The notes: generated by a model not told the origin, from the sequence alone. Positions 1 to 9,558 are shown, counted from the stretch's first letter. The stretch is DNA of 64,000 nucleotides from Salipaludibacillus neizhouensis (GCF_002886185.1 NZ_KZ614147.1:1027187-1091186); one strand, 5' to 3'. Numbers and translations: made by a program.

Positions 1-464
1 GCTAAAGTTCCAGTATTTGTCATACTGCGATACATTACTCCTATTTTTACTCTGAATTCAACATGTTTATACCATATAGTACAAATACATTCATTTAGGT
101 GTTTTAGTGTTTTGTGATATTTATTTAACATTTTTTATATTTTAACTGAAAAAAAGCCGTGCTATGGTTGTGAAAAGGCTTTCATTATGCCTGTAGAATT
201 AGATCAAAATTAATGGGATGCTGTCAATAACAAACGGAAAAGTTACTAGTCTCTGTCTCATTGATCTAACCGAAGCTTTATCACCGAATTCATTTAGGCT
301 TTGCTTTGGTGTCAAGCTAGCTCTGTTATTAACTGAATATATTCTATGTATTGAATGTTCTGTCTTTAAAACCTATTAATTAAAGCGCTTACTGAAAAGA
401 TTTTATTTCAATTAGGAGGTGACTGAAATATTCTAGGAATAAAAATATAATTTGGAGGGATTTC
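1..464. other. Left-edge intergenic region upstream of the rhamnogalacturonan lyase
   Basis: No complete gene is visible. On the minus strand an ATG at 33-35 (or 21-23) opens a frame that runs off the left edge, with GGAG just before the first ATG. This could be the 5' tip of a neighbouring minus-strand gene, but a dozen codons are too few to identify it. A weak AAAGCC/GGCTTT inverted repeat lies at about 153-175. The rest is AT-rich leader for the gene at 465 and holds a cre-like site listed separately. Confidence 0.4.
380..393 (+). promoter_or_regulatory. Candidate CcpA (cre) site upstream of the rhamnogalacturonan lyase
   Basis: The 14-mer TTAAAGCGCTTACT has the palindromic AAGCGCTT core of a catabolite-responsive element and differs from the usual TGWAANCGNTNWCA at two positions. 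It lies about 70 bases before the start codon. Catabolite repression would suit an extracellular pectin-degrading enzyme. The assignment rests on motif similarity only. Confidence 0.4.
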
Positions 465-3400
465 ATGTATAAAAAGAATTTTGTCGTGTTTATGATTGTT
501 GTCTTATTCATATCGACGTTTGGAAATGTTGGTTCGTTTAATCACTCAACAGCAGAGGCCAATGATGTTGAGCAGCAAAGTTTTCGATTTGATTTTGGGA
601 CAGGCCCAGTAGCAGAGGGCTACACGCAGGTTACGAATACGATGGTATACGATAGTCAAACTGGGTACGGGATTGATAAGAATGTAGCTGAGCGAGATCG
701 CGGAGCACCAGATGATCTCAGACGTGATTTCATTCTTGATGGGGATTATGAATTTATGGTTGATATTCCTGACGGGGAGTATTTTGTCAGAATTATTGCA
801 GGGGATGACATTGCTTTTAACCGGACAGGTTTTACGGTTGAAGGAGAAGACAAAGGTAATATCTCTTCAAGCGCTGGCGAATATGCGGAATTAACTACTA
901 TGACGACAGTATCAGACGAACAGTTAAATATCGACATCAGAGAAAATGGTCGGATTAATGGAATTGAAATTACACCTATGTCTGAACTAACTGGCTTAGA
1001 AGTAGAGTCTAAATCTCTTGGAATGCAAGAGTCAGTTACTTTAACTTGGGACAGCAATGATGCAGCTGTAAGCTACCAGGTTTATCGAAAAGCTGAAGGT
1101 GAAGAAACATTTTCTAAAATAGGCAGTAGTGATACAAATAACTATACCGATGAAACAGCAGAATTAGGTTATTCGTATACCTATGCAATAACATTTATGA
1201 ATGAACAGGGTATTGAATCACCAAACAGCAATGAGGTCGAGGTTGACATGTTTGATGAATCGGTCACAGTCCCGGCGGCTCCCGGTAATCTTGAGGTGGA
1301 AGATGCTACTGCCGAATCTGTGTCCATTTCTTGGAGCGACACGGATGATGCAATTAAATATTATGTCTACAGATCAAGATTTGAAGATGACAAATTTTCA
1401 AAAATTGGTGTAGCAGAGGAATCTGCATTTACAGATGATTCAATCTCCACTTTCGCACATTATTATTATAAAGTTCGAGCTGTTAATGAAGGAGGGATAT
1501 CCGAGTATTCAGACCCTCTAGAATCACCGATTGTTGCTGAACGTTTGCGGCAAATGGAAAAGTTAAATCGCGCACCAGTTGCGGTTGATACTGAAGATGG
1601 GATTTATGTCGGGTGGAAAATGCTCGGTACGGACCCACAAGAAGTGAGTTTTGACTTGTACCGTGATGGTGAAAAAATCAATGATACTCCTATTACAGAG
1701 AGTACGAACTATCTTGATGAGGGCGGGACGGTATCATCCACTTACCAAGTTCAAGTCAATAATGGTAGTGGTGAATCAGAAACGGAAACATTTGAAGTAT
1801 GGAATGAACAGTTTTCTAGTATTCCGCTTGATAAGCCAGAAGGTGGAACGACTCCCGATGGTGTAGATTTTGAATACTCCGCAAATGACGCGAGTGTGGG
1901 AGATGTTAACGGAGATGGTAACTACGAGGTCATTTTAAAGTGGAATCCGTCTAACGCACAAGATAATTCACGACCAGGGTATACCGGGAATGTTTATATA
2001 GATGCGTATACATTGGAAGGAGAAAGGCTTTGGAGAATTGATGCAGGAAAGAATATCCGAGCTGGGGCTCATTATACACAATTTCTAGTCTATGATTTTG
2101 ATGGAAACGGAAAATCAGAAGTGGTCTTTAAAACAGCTGATGGTACTGTAGACGGACAAGGAACGGTGATTGGAGATGCAGATGCCGATCATAGAAATAG
2201 TGCGGGATATATATTAGAAGGAGATGAATTTTTAACGATTTTTGACGGAGAAACAGGGGCAGCGCTCGATACAATTGATTATAATCCACCAAGAGGAAAT
2301 GTAAATGACTGGGGTGATGGATACGGAAACCGAGTCGATCGTTTCCTAGCTGGAGTTGCTTACTTGGATGGAGAAAGTCCAAGCATTGTCATGGCACGGG
2401 GTTATTACACAAGAGCAGTTCTTGCAACGTATGATTTTAAAGATGGTAAATTACAGGAAAACTGGGTTTTTGATAGTGATGAAGAAGGTAATGGTGCTTA
2501 CGCGGGACAAGGTAACCACAGTCTTTCCATTAACGACGTAGATGGAGACGGATATGATGAAATTGTTTACGGTGCTGCGGTGATAAATCATGATGGCACT
2601 GGTCTTTATTCTACTGGCTGGGGACATGGAGATGCGCAGCACGTCAGTAACTTAAATCCCAACCGAGCGGGTATGGAAATTTATGGGGTTCAAGAATCAT
2701 CAGGATCACCGGTTGGTTATGGCATTCGAGATGCAGAAACTGGCGACTTGCTGTGGGGAGTGGAGACTGGATCTGATGTAGGTCGCGGTCTTGCTGCGGA
2801 TATTGATCCAAGATATGATGGAGCAGAGCTTTGGGCTTCTGATAGTTGGGATGGAAGCAGTGGTGGTAGTGGTTTATTCTCTGTAGAAGGGGAGCGAATT
2901 ACAGATAAATCTCCAGCTTCTATTAACCATGCAGTATGGTGGACTGGTGACTTATTACGAGAACTACTAGACCATGATTTTGCTGAAGGCAGCGATACGT
3001 ATGGGGTAGGACGAATTGACAAATGGAATTGGGAGAGTGAACAGTTAGAAAATGTTCTTACTCCAGAAGGCACTCGTACAAGTAATGGTACGAAAGGAAA
3101 TCCAACGTTGCAAGCCGATTTATACGGAGACTGGAGAGAAGAAGTGATTTGGGCTTCTGCTGATAGTGAAGAGCTTCGTATTTATACGACAACGGACGTG
3201 ACAGAAGAAAGAATTTTCACATTGATGCACGATCCTACGTATAGACTAGGTGTAGCATGGCAAAATGTGGCTTACAATCAGCCTCCACATACCGGATTCT
3301 TCCTCGGACACGGTATGGAAATGCCTCCTATGCCAGCAATTACGACAGGAGATGAAGTCACAGAACCAGAACTAGAGCTAAGTTTTGAAAACCTATCTTC

Positions 3401-3626
3401 ATTAACAGAAGAATATGTTCTGGCGAATAGCGGTAAAAAAGGAAAAGTGAACGGATTTCTAGCAAAAGTGAATGAAGCAATGAGTTCAGATGAAAAAGGA
3501 AACATAAAAGCAAGGAACAACCAACTTGGTGCATTTATTAATCACGTGGAAGCACAAACTGGTAAAGCACTTACCGAAGAACAAGCTGAAGTTTTAATAA
3601 GTATGGCACATCAATTGCAAAAATAA
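465..3626 (+). CDS. Secreted rhamnogalacturonan lyase (PL11) with two Fn3 domains and a C-terminal FIMAH-like domain
   Basis: A large extracellular enzyme expected to cleave the rhamnogalacturonan-I backbone of pectin by beta-elimination. Residues 1-32 form a signal peptide (basic start, hydrophobic core, AEA-N junction). Residues about 37-170 are a beta-rich domain of the type seen in front of rhamnogalacturonan enzymes (RFDFGTG at the start). Two fibronectin type III repeats follow (about 176-262 and 272-357). The YesW-like PL11 beta-propeller spans about 362-950, with repeated Asp/Gly-rich calcium-loop motifs such as DVNGDGNYE, DFDGNGKSE and DVDGDGYDE. A helical FIMAH-like domain ends the protein (about 970-1053). 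At 1053 residues it is longer than plain YesW because of the extra modules. The ATG follows TTTGGAGGGATTTC. It stands alone between a cre-like site and a terminator. Enzyme class is confident; the role of the C-terminal domain is not known to me. Confidence 0.93.
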   Translation: MYKKNFVVFMIVVLFISTFGNVGSFNHSTAEANDVEQQSFRFDFGTGPVAEGYTQVTNTMVYDSQTGYGIDKNVAERDRGAPDDLRRDFILDGDYEFMVDIPDGEYFVRIIAGDDIAFNRTGFTVEGEDKGNISSSAGEYAELTTMTTVSDEQLNIDIRENGRINGIEITPMSELTGLEVESKSLGMQESVTLTWDSNDAAVSYQVYRKAEGEETFSKIGSSDTNNYTDETAELGYSYTYAITFMNEQGIESPNSNEVEVDMFDESVTVPAAPGNLEVEDATAESVSISWSDTDDAIKYYVYRSRFEDDKFSKIGVAEESAFTDDSISTFAHYYYKVRAVNEGGISEYSDPLESPIVAERLRQMEKLNRAPVAVDTEDGIYVGWKMLGTDPQEVSFDLYRDGEKINDTPITESTNYLDEGGTVSSTYQVQVNNGSGESETETFEVWNEQFSSIPLDKPEGGTTPDGVDFEYSANDASVGDVNGDGNYEVILKWNPSNAQDNSRPGYTGNVYIDAYTLEGERLWRIDAGKNIRAGAHYTQFLVYDFDGNGKSEVVFKTADGTVDGQGTVIGDADADHRNSAGYILEGDEFLTIFDGETGAALDTIDYNPPRGNVNDWGDGYGNRVDRFLAGVAYLDGESPSIVMARGYYTRAVLATYDFKDGKLQENWVFDSDEEGNGAYAGQGNHSLSINDVDGDGYDEIVYGAAVINHDGTGLYSTGWGHGDAQHVSNLNPNRAGMEIYGVQESSGSPVGYGIRDAETGDLLWGVETGSDVGRGLAADIDPRYDGAELWASDSWDGSSGGSGLFSVEGERITDKSPASINHAVWWTGDLLRELLDHDFAEGSDTYGVGRIDKWNWESEQLENVLTPEGTRTSNGTKGNPTLQADLYGDWREEVIWASADSEELRIYTTTDVTEERIFTLMHDPTYRLGVAWQNVAYNQPPHTGFFLGHGMEMPPMPAITTGDEVTEPELELSFENLSSLTEEYVLANSGKKGKVNGFLAKVNEAMSSDEKGNIKARNNQLGAFINHVEAQTGKALTEEQAEVLISMAHQLQK

Positions 3627-3633
3627 TGTGTTG

Positions 3634-3669
3634 AGGAAAGGGGCTGCCCAATTTGGGTAGCTTCTTTCA
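3634..3669 (+). terminator. Terminator after the rhamnogalacturonan lyase
   Basis: The arms GAAAGGGGCTGCCC and GGGTAGCTTCTTTC surround an AATTT loop just past the stop codon and end in a short T-rich tract. Confidence 0.75.
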
Positions 3670-3777
3670 TTTTAACTATCTAGGAACTATACTTTCTGAA
3701 CGAAAGAGGACGCTAGGACTAATCCATTTTCCTTTTTCGAACTAAATTCCACCGATAATGCACGTATCTCTCTAACA

Positions 3778-3825
3778 AACAGCACGTTTCTCCTATAGAA
3801 ACGTGCTGTTTCTATAGGAGAAACG
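3778..3825 (+). other. Overlapping, mutually exclusive hairpins upstream of the sigma factor
   Basis: Two perfect 14-bp stems share sequence. Stem A pairs 3778-3791 with 3797-3810 (AACAGCACGTTTCT with AGAAACGTGCTGTT, 5-base loop). Stem B pairs 3785-3798 with 3812-3825 (CGTTTCTCCTATAG with CTATAGGAGAAACG, 13-base loop). They cannot form together. Neither is followed by a T-run. The region lies about 100 bases before the sigma-factor gene; a switch function is only a possibility. Confidence 0.6.
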
Positions 3826-3834
3826 CAATTTATC

Positions 3835-3905
3835 GTCATTCGCTCGATTTTCGATAGCGCTCTAAAATGAAGTTACCGCGGAATAAGCGGAAGCGCGCTT
3901 CCAAG
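3835..3905. repeat. Possible degenerate copy of a dispersed GC-richer repeat
   Basis: This short stretch is GC-richer than its surroundings (GATAGCGCTC, ACCGCGGAATAAGCGG, GAAGCGCGCTTCC) and loosely resembles the better-preserved elements at 14398 and 30735. Such degenerate non-coding repeats are common in Bacillaceae intergenic regions. The similarity is partial, so the family assignment is weak. Confidence 0.35.
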
Positions 3906-3918
3906 CAGGAGACATCCC

Positions 3919-4440
3919 TTGGAGAAAATGGAGACAAGAAATGACTATGAATTTGAGAAGGTTTGCGAACAGTTTATGCCGATGATTTATGGGCTCATTC
4001 GCAAGTGGAATCTAGGCATGGAAAAAGAAGAGTACATTCAAACTGGAAGAATTGCTTTATATGAGGCTTGGTCAAGATATGATGAACAACTTGGGGCTTT
4101 CCCGGCGTATGCGAAAAGCTATGTATATGGACGGATCCAGCAGTCACTCGAAAAAAAAGAGCGATGGAACTCCAGACATGTCGCCACGGAACCGTTTATC
4201 ATGAGCGAAACAAGTCTTCTAATTGTTGGGAACGAAGAAGAGTTGCTGGTTTTGCAAGATTGGCTTTCGCGAACAAGTTTAAGCCCGAGAGAAAAAGAGT
4301 GGGTACGCGAATCCTTATTCTATGGTTCTAAATCAACAGAAATAGCAGAATCTAGAAACGTTTCTGTTTCTACTGTGAAAACGTGGCGAAAAACTGCTTT
4401 GAAAAAGTTACGTGCAGAAAATTTTGATATAATGTTTTAA
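3919..4440 (+). CDS. Small sigma-70 family RNA polymerase sigma factor
   Basis: A 173-residue protein with a sigma region 2 near residues 10-80 (helices around FMPMIYGLIRKW and YIQTGRIALYEAWSRYD) and a region 4 helix-turn-helix near 115-170 (SPREKEWVRESLFYG then STEIAESRNVSVSTVKTWRK). Region 3 is absent, as in ECF-like factors. TTG is taken as start because AGGAG lies seven bases upstream; an ATG nine bases further has GGAG only three bases away. No anti-sigma gene adjoins it. The next genes make nucleotide sugars, but a terminator follows this gene, so it is probably monocistronic. Its regulon cannot be inferred. Confidence 0.8.
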   Translation: MEKMETRNDYEFEKVCEQFMPMIYGLIRKWNLGMEKEEYIQTGRIALYEAWSRYDEQLGAFPAYAKSYVYGRIQQSLEKKERWNSRHVATEPFIMSETSLLIVGNEEELLVLQDWLSRTSLSPREKEWVRESLFYGSKSTEIAESRNVSVSTVKTWRKTALKKLRAENFDIMF

Positions 4441-4446
4441 AGGTTG

Positions 4447-4485
4447 TAGCAAAAGGTTTTTTGACCCTTTTGCTATAATCTTTTT
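4447..4485 (+). terminator. Terminator after the sigma factor
   Basis: The stem TAGCAAAAGG/CCTTTTGCTA is followed by TAATCTTTTT within 10 bases of the stop codon. Confidence 0.85.
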
Positions 4486-4686
4486 GAATATATCGAAATA
4501 AATCATATATTTTAAACGAAAAGAATATAAGAAAAAAATTCAATGAATTAGTAAATTGTTTCAGGTTTCTGTCTAAGATGGTAAACTTATATTATTAAAT
4601 GTTAGATCAAATGGAATGCTTAAATATACATACTGAAGGGTAACAAAAAGAAAAGAGTATTCTTAAACGATGAGGGTGTGGAAAGA

Positions 4687-5853
4687 ATGAAAATTGCAGT
4701 CGCTGGTACAGGATATGTAGGGTTATCAAATGCAGTTTTACTAGCTCAAAACAGTGAGGTAGTTGCAATTGATATCATTAAAGAAAAGGTTGACATGATT
4801 AATCGAAAGGAATCACCGATTGTAGATCATGAGATAGAGAAGTTTTTGGCAACAAAAGAATTAAATCTTGTTGCTACAATGGATACCCATCTGGCATACA
4901 AGGATGCTGAGTTTGTCATTATAGCAACTCCGACCGATTATGATCCTTTAAAAAACTATTTTAATACATCTACAGTTGAAAAAGTTATCGAAACGGTAAT
5001 GAATATAAATCCAGATGCAGTAATGGTGATTAAATCCACGGTTCCAGTAGGATACACGAAAGAAATTAAAGCAAAATATAAAACTGATAATATTATTTTT
5101 TCTCCGGAATTTCTCCGGGAAGGAAAAGCTCTCTATGATAACCTCCATCCATCACGAATTATCGTTGGAGAAAAATCAAACCGGGCAGAGAAATTTGCAA
5201 GTTTATTGGTGAATGGTGCTGAGAAGAAAGATATCGATGTTTTATTCACAGACTCGACGGAAGCTGAAGCAGTCAAATTATTCTCAAATACGTATTTGGC
5301 ACTGCGAGTTGCTTATTTTAATGAGCTAGATACTTATGCTGAAACAAAAGGACTGGATTCAAAGCAAATCATTGAAGGGGTAGGACTTGATCCGAGGATT
5401 GGTAATCACTATAATAACCCATCATTCGGATATGGTGGATATTGTTTACCAAAAGACACCAAACAACTACGAGCAAACTATGAAGACATTCCAAATAATC
5501 TCATCGGGGCAATCGTAGATGCAAATAGCACCCGAAAAGATCACGTAGCAACTAAAATAATCGAAAAAGATCCGAAAATAGTAGGAATATACAGATTAAC
5601 GATGAAGACGGACTCTGACAACTTCAGAGCTTCAGCTATACAGGGAATTATGAAGAGAATTAAGTCAAAAGGGATCGAAGTTGTTGTCTATGAACCAGTT
5701 TTGAAAGAAGAAGAGTTCTATCACTCCCGAGTTATCAAAGACTTTGAAGAGTTTAAGGAAATTTCTGATATCATTGTCTCAAATCGTTTAAATCCTGAAT
5801 TAATTGATGTAAAAGATAAAGTTTATACAAGAGACTTATTTAATATTGATTGA
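4687..5853 (+). CDS. ugd: UDP-glucose 6-dehydrogenase, short form
   Basis: Oxidises UDP-glucose to UDP-glucuronate with two NAD+ in the cytoplasm, supplying glucuronate for acidic wall or capsule polymers. The protein has 388 residues, the length of the E. coli-type short family. An N-terminal Rossmann motif GTGYVG lies at residues 7-12, the KSTVPVG signature and FSPEFLREG follow, and the catalytic Cys is at about residue 253 in [10 protein letters not shown]. The C-terminal UDP-binding domain is complete. ATG at 4687 is preferred over an in-frame GTG nine bases upstream because GAGGGTG sits at normal distance from the ATG. It precedes an epimerase and a second dehydrogenase but is separated from them by a hairpin, so it may be transcribed alone. 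Confidence 0.93.
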   Translation: MKIAVAGTGYVGLSNAVLLAQNSEVVAIDIIKEKVDMINRKESPIVDHEIEKFLATKELNLVATMDTHLAYKDAEFVIIATPTDYDPLKNYFNTSTVEKVIETVMNINPDAVMVIKSTVPVGYTKEIKAKYKTDNIIFSPEFLREGKALYDNLHPSRIIVGEKSNRAEKFASLLVNGAEKKDIDVLFTDSTEAEAVKLFSNTYLALRVAYFNELDTYAETKGLDSKQIIEGVGLDPRIGNHYNNPSFGYGGYCLPKDTKQLRANYEDIPNNLIGAIVDANSTRKDHVATKIIEKDPKIVGIYRLTMKTDSDNFRASAIQGIMKRIKSKGIEVVVYEPVLKEEEFYHSRVIKDFEEFKEISDIIVSNRLNPELIDVKDKVYTRDLFNID

Positions 5854-5859
5854 TGCTTG

Positions 5860-5893
5860 GAAGTCACTTATCAAAACTTTGGTAAGTGACTTC
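5860..5893 (+). terminator. Hairpin after ugd
   Basis: A perfect 11-bp stem, GAAGTCACTTA/TAAGTGACTTC, begins a few bases after the stop codon. It lacks a clean T-run, so it may be a weak terminator or an mRNA-stabilising hairpin. Confidence 0.6.
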
Positions 5894-6044
5894 GTCCATG
5901 TGATTTTATAAGCTCTTGTATTGATCATATAAAAGAGCTTGGTGATAAGCCTGTTGATACAAATAGGAATACACTAGAGAATGTAGTAAAATAGAGAAAG
6001 TTATTAATATTATAAATGAAAATATAAATATGAAGAGGTGGACT

Positions 6045-7022
6045 ATGATCTTAGATCGTTTTAAAAGTAGTGATAAGTTTTTAATCACAGGTGGAGCCGG
6101 CTTCATTGGCTCGAATCTGGCTGATTTTTTATTACAGCATGGTTTTGAAGTCAAAGTTTTAGATGATTACTCTAACGGACGTCATGAAAATATCAAAGAT
6201 TTGAAGTCAAAATATGAGTTTGAATTTATTGAAGGCGATATTCGAGATTTAGAGACGTGCAAAGCAGCGGTCAAAGGTGTCGATTATGTCCTTCATCAAG
6301 CTGCATGGGGTTCGGTACCCCGCTCGATTCGTATGCCACTTGTGTATGATGAAGTTAACATTCACGGAACATTAAATATGTTAGAAGCTGCAAAAGATGC
6401 AGGTGTTAAGAAGTTTGTGTACGCCTCATCTTCGTCAGTATATGGGGATGAACCCACTCTTCCAAAAGTAGAAGGAAGAGAAGGAAAGCCGCTCTCGCCA
6501 TATGCGATAACGAAAAAAGTAAATGAACTTTATGCAAAGAACTATTTCGAATTATATGGGTTAGAAACAGTTGGCCTACGTTATTTTAATGTATTCGGAC
6601 GAAGACAGGATCCGCACTCTACATATGCAGCAGTCATACCTATTTTCATTCGGGATTTACTGAAAGATCAAGCACCGAATATTAATGGGGATGGTTCTCA
6701 GACAAGAGACTTTACGTATATTGATAACGTGATTGAAGCTAATCTACTGGCATGCTTAGCTGGTACAGAGGCAAGTGGAGAAGCATTTAATATAGCTTAT
6801 GGAAAGAAAATTACACTGAATGAATTGTACGAGATTATTTGTAAGTTGTTAGATAAAGAGATTAAACCTAATTATCGAGAGCCGCGTGAAGGCGATATCC
6901 CTCACTCTCTAGCTGATATTTCTAAAACTAAAAAGCTTTTAGGATATGATCCGAAGATCGATGTCTTTGAAGGATTAGAACGAACAATGGCATGGTATGT
7001 AGAAAACTTAGGAGCTAAATAA
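6045..7022 (+). CDS. UDP-N-acetylhexosamine 4-epimerase of the WbpP/TviC type
   Basis: An extended short-chain dehydrogenase/reductase expected to interconvert UDP-GlcNAc and UDP-GalNAc (or UDP-Glc and UDP-Gal) using bound NAD+. The dinucleotide motif GGAGFIGS lies near residue 17, the ASSSSVYG serine stretch follows, and the YAITK catalytic Tyr/Lys pair is near residue 152. Blocks GLRYFNVFGRRQDP and NGDGSQTRDFTYIDN closely resemble WbpP/TviC. I start at the ATG at 6045 because AGAGGTGG lies directly before it; the ATG at 6030 lies on that ribosome site. It sits 26 bases before a TviB/WbpO-like dehydrogenase, the partner found beside this enzyme in Vi and O-antigen clusters, which favours an N-acetylated substrate. 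Confidence 0.85.
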   Translation: MILDRFKSSDKFLITGGAGFIGSNLADFLLQHGFEVKVLDDYSNGRHENIKDLKSKYEFEFIEGDIRDLETCKAAVKGVDYVLHQAAWGSVPRSIRMPLVYDEVNIHGTLNMLEAAKDAGVKKFVYASSSSVYGDEPTLPKVEGREGKPLSPYAITKKVNELYAKNYFELYGLETVGLRYFNVFGRRQDPHSTYAAVIPIFIRDLLKDQAPNINGDGSQTRDFTYIDNVIEANLLACLAGTEASGEAFNIAYGKKITLNELYEIICKLLDKEIKPNYREPREGDIPHSLADISKTKKLLGYDPKIDVFEGLERTMAWYVENLGAK

Positions 7023-7048
7023 ATTCATACCGAAGAGGTGTATTAAGC

Positions 7049-8329
7049 ATGAACAGAAAGATAGGTGTGGTAGGGCTCGGTTATGTAGGCTTACCCGTAG
7101 CTGTAGCTTTTGGACAGGAACATAAAATTATAGGGTTTGATATTAATGAGCATCGTATCTCTACACTGAAGCAAAATCAAGATTATACAAATGAAGTGGA
7201 GAGTCATGAGCTTGAGAAAGCAAATGTGGAGTTTACGACAGAAGCATCACGATTAAGTGAGTGTGACTTCATTATTGTTGCAGTACCGACTCCGATTAAT
7301 GAAAATAAACAACCTGATCTAACACCATTGGAAAAGTCATCAGCAACAGTTGGGAAAAATCTTAGCAAGGGAACGATCGTTGTTTTTGAATCAACTGTTT
7401 ATCCAGGTGCGACAGAAGAAGTATGTATTCCTATATTAGAAAAGGAATCAGGGCTAAAAGCTGGAGAAGAATTTTTTGTCGGATACTCACCGGAGCGAAT
7501 TAACCCTGGAGACAAGGAACATACTTTCAGAACTATTATGAAGGTTGTTTCAGGACAAACACCTGAAGTGCTTGATATCGTTGCTGAGGTTTATGAATCG
7601 GTCGTTACTGCTGGTGTGTACAAAGCAAGTTCTTTAAAAGTGGCGGAAGCGGCTAAAGTAATTGAGAATACACAACGAGATTTAAATATTGCTCTTATGA
7701 ATGAACTTTCTCTTATTTTTGATCGTATGGGTATTGATACGAAAGAAGTCTTAGCAGCAGCTGGAACGAAGTGGAATTTCCTTCCTTTTGCGCCGGGGCT
7801 AGTAGGCGGTCATTGTATTGGTGTTGATCCTTATTACTTAACACATAAAGCCGAAAGTATCGGCTATCATCCTGAAATGATTTTAGCTGGACGTAGAATC
7901 AATGACCGAATGGGAAAACATATTGCCACTTCGTTAATTAAAGAAATGATTCATAAAAATATGGCTGTTCAAGGCGCAAAAGTTACGGTGCTAGGGCTAA
8001 CCTTCAAGGAAAATGTTCCTGATTTGCGTAATTCTCGTGTTATTGATGTCATCAATGAATTAGAAGAATTTGGTGTAGATGTACAAGTGACAGATCCTTA
8101 TGCTGTTCCAAAAGAAGCAAAAGAGGAATATGGGATAGACCTTGTAAACTATGAGGAATTAAAACCATCTGAGGCAGTTGTCCTTGCTGTTCCCCACCAA
8201 TATTATCTGGATAAAGGCTGGCAACAATTTGATACTTTATTAAAACATAGAAAAGGAATTGTTATGGACGTTAAAGGTAGTTTGAACAACAAAACATGTC
8301 CAGATGCTATTACATTATGGCGCCTATAG
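7049..8329 (+). CDS. Nucleotide-sugar dehydrogenase of the WbpO/TviB (UDP-HexNAc 6-dehydrogenase) type
   Basis: A four-electron NAD-dependent dehydrogenase expected to turn UDP-GlcNAc or UDP-GalNAc into the matching uronic acid. The 426-residue protein has GLGYVGLP near its start, FESTVYPG and FVGYSPERINPGD, and the catalytic Cys near residue 256 in LVGGHCIGVDPYYL. The C-terminal domain carries the conserved GLTFKENVPDLRNS block. It is clearly a different subfamily from Ugd at 4687. The AGAGGTG ribosome site and the short distance from the epimerase indicate a two-gene operon. Together they would make UDP-GalNAcA, a precursor for acidic polymers. No glycosyltransferase is present nearby. Confidence 0.87.
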   Translation: MNRKIGVVGLGYVGLPVAVAFGQEHKIIGFDINEHRISTLKQNQDYTNEVESHELEKANVEFTTEASRLSECDFIIVAVPTPINENKQPDLTPLEKSSATVGKNLSKGTIVVFESTVYPGATEEVCIPILEKESGLKAGEEFFVGYSPERINPGDKEHTFRTIMKVVSGQTPEVLDIVAEVYESVVTAGVYKASSLKVAEAAKVIENTQRDLNIALMNELSLIFDRMGIDTKEVLAAAGTKWNFLPFAPGLVGGHCIGVDPYYLTHKAESIGYHPEMILAGRRINDRMGKHIATSLIKEMIHKNMAVQGAKVTVLGLTFKENVPDLRNSRVIDVINELEEFGVDVQVTDPYAVPKEAKEEYGIDLVNYEELKPSEAVVLAVPHQYYLDKGWQQFDTLLKHRKGIVMDVKGSLNNKTCPDAITLWRL

Positions 8330-8682
8330 ATTTACTAGAAATATTTAAAAACACTGTTTAATATGAGTACGGATAAGGTTATGATAAAATTATTTCACGT
8401 TTATCTAAGCTGAATTTAAAAGTAAGCAGGTATCTAGTAGGTATCTGCTTACTTAATTTAAGAGGAAACATTGTGTATTCAAAATTGTTATGGAATAAAA
8501 GGTATTGGAAAGGTCTGATTAATTTATAGAAAGTTTTGATGAAACTAAGTTGTCTATTTGAAGATATTTGATTCTGAGTGTGTTAGAGTTAATATCGAAA
8601 ATCTTCCAATAGTTGGCTGAAGAGTATATTTTTCAAGTGATGTTGATTGTCAGGATCCATCAATTAAGGAGGCGGATGAGAA
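8330..8682. other. Intergenic region before galU
   Basis: No coding frame with a ribosome site is visible. It contains the hairpin at 8420-8454 and otherwise AT-rich sequence that must include the galU promoter. I cannot place -35 and -10 boxes with confidence. Confidence 0.5.
8420..8454 (+). terminator. Hairpin terminator after the epimerase-dehydrogenase operon
   Basis: The arms AAGTAAGCAG and CTGCTTACTT form a 10-bp stem followed by AATTTAA. The T-tract is short, so strength is uncertain. Confidence 0.6.
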
Positions 8683-9558
8683 GTGAAAGTTAGGAAAGCG
8701 ATTATCCCAGCTGCTGGATTAGGCACTAGATTTCTACCAGCGACAAAAGCACAACCGAAGGAGATGTTACCAATAGTCGACAAGCCGACTATACAATATA
8801 TAGTTGAAGAAGCGATTGCTTCGGGCATAGAGGATATCATTATAATTAGTGGTCGTGGAAAACGAGCAATTGAGGATCATTTTGATAAATCCTATGAACT
8901 TGAAGAGACGTTATTGAAAAAAGAAAAAATGGAGCTACTGGCTGAAATACAGCAAATTTCGAATATGGCTAATATTCATTACATCCGACAAAAGGAACCA
9001 CACGGTCTTGGTCATGCGATTGGTTGTGCCAAACATTTTATTGGTAATGAGCCGTTTGCTGTGTTGCTTGGCGATGATATTGTTCAATCTGATATTCCGT
9101 GTTTAAAGCAATTAATTAATGTATTTGATAAATATAATTCTTCAGTTGTCGGAGTTCAACCTGTACCTGATGAAGATGTATCAAAATACGGAATTGTTTC
9201 CCCTAAGTCAATGGAAGTCGAGCAAGGTGTTATCCATGTTAAAGACTTAGTTGAAAAGCCTAAGCAAGGAGAGTCTCCATCGAATTTTGCTATCATGGGA
9301 CGTTATGTTTTACGCCCGGAAATATTTCAGATCTTAGATGAGTTGCCACCTGGTGCAGGCAATGAAATTCAGTTAACTGATGCTATAAAGAAATTGAATG
9401 AGAATCAAGTCGTTTTAGCTTATGAATTCACTGGAGACCGATACGATGTGGGAGACAAGCTTGGATTTGTAAAAGCTACCATTGACTTTGCTTTACAACG
9501 AGATGATTTGAAAAAGGATGTTCAAGAGTATTTAAAAAAGATTACAAATAACGAATAA
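8683..9558 (+). CDS. galU: UTP-glucose-1-phosphate uridylyltransferase
   Basis: Makes UDP-glucose from UTP and glucose-1-phosphate, the substrate of the Ugd encoded upstream. The 291-residue length is normal. The nucleotidyl-transferase signature [21 protein letters not shown] is near the N-terminus (its Lys/Arg bind UTP), followed by LLGDDI and VEKP around the sugar-binding site. A GTG start is chosen because AGGAGGCGG lies at suitable distance upstream. A hairpin follows the stop codon, so it appears monocistronic, although functionally it belongs with the nucleotide-sugar block. GtaB-like paralogues in Bacillus serve teichoic or teichuronic acid and glycolipid synthesis. Confidence 0.93.
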   Translation: MKVRKAIIPAAGLGTRFLPATKAQPKEMLPIVDKPTIQYIVEEAIASGIEDIIIISGRGKRAIEDHFDKSYELEETLLKKEKMELLAEIQQISNMANIHYIRQKEPHGLGHAIGCAKHFIGNEPFAVLLGDDIVQSDIPCLKQLINVFDKYNSSVVGVQPVPDEDVSKYGIVSPKSMEVEQGVIHVKDLVEKPKQGESPSNFAIMGRYVLRPEIFQILDELPPGAGNEIQLTDAIKKLNENQVVLAYEFTGDRYDVGDKLGFVKATIDFALQRDDLKKDVQEYLKKITNNE

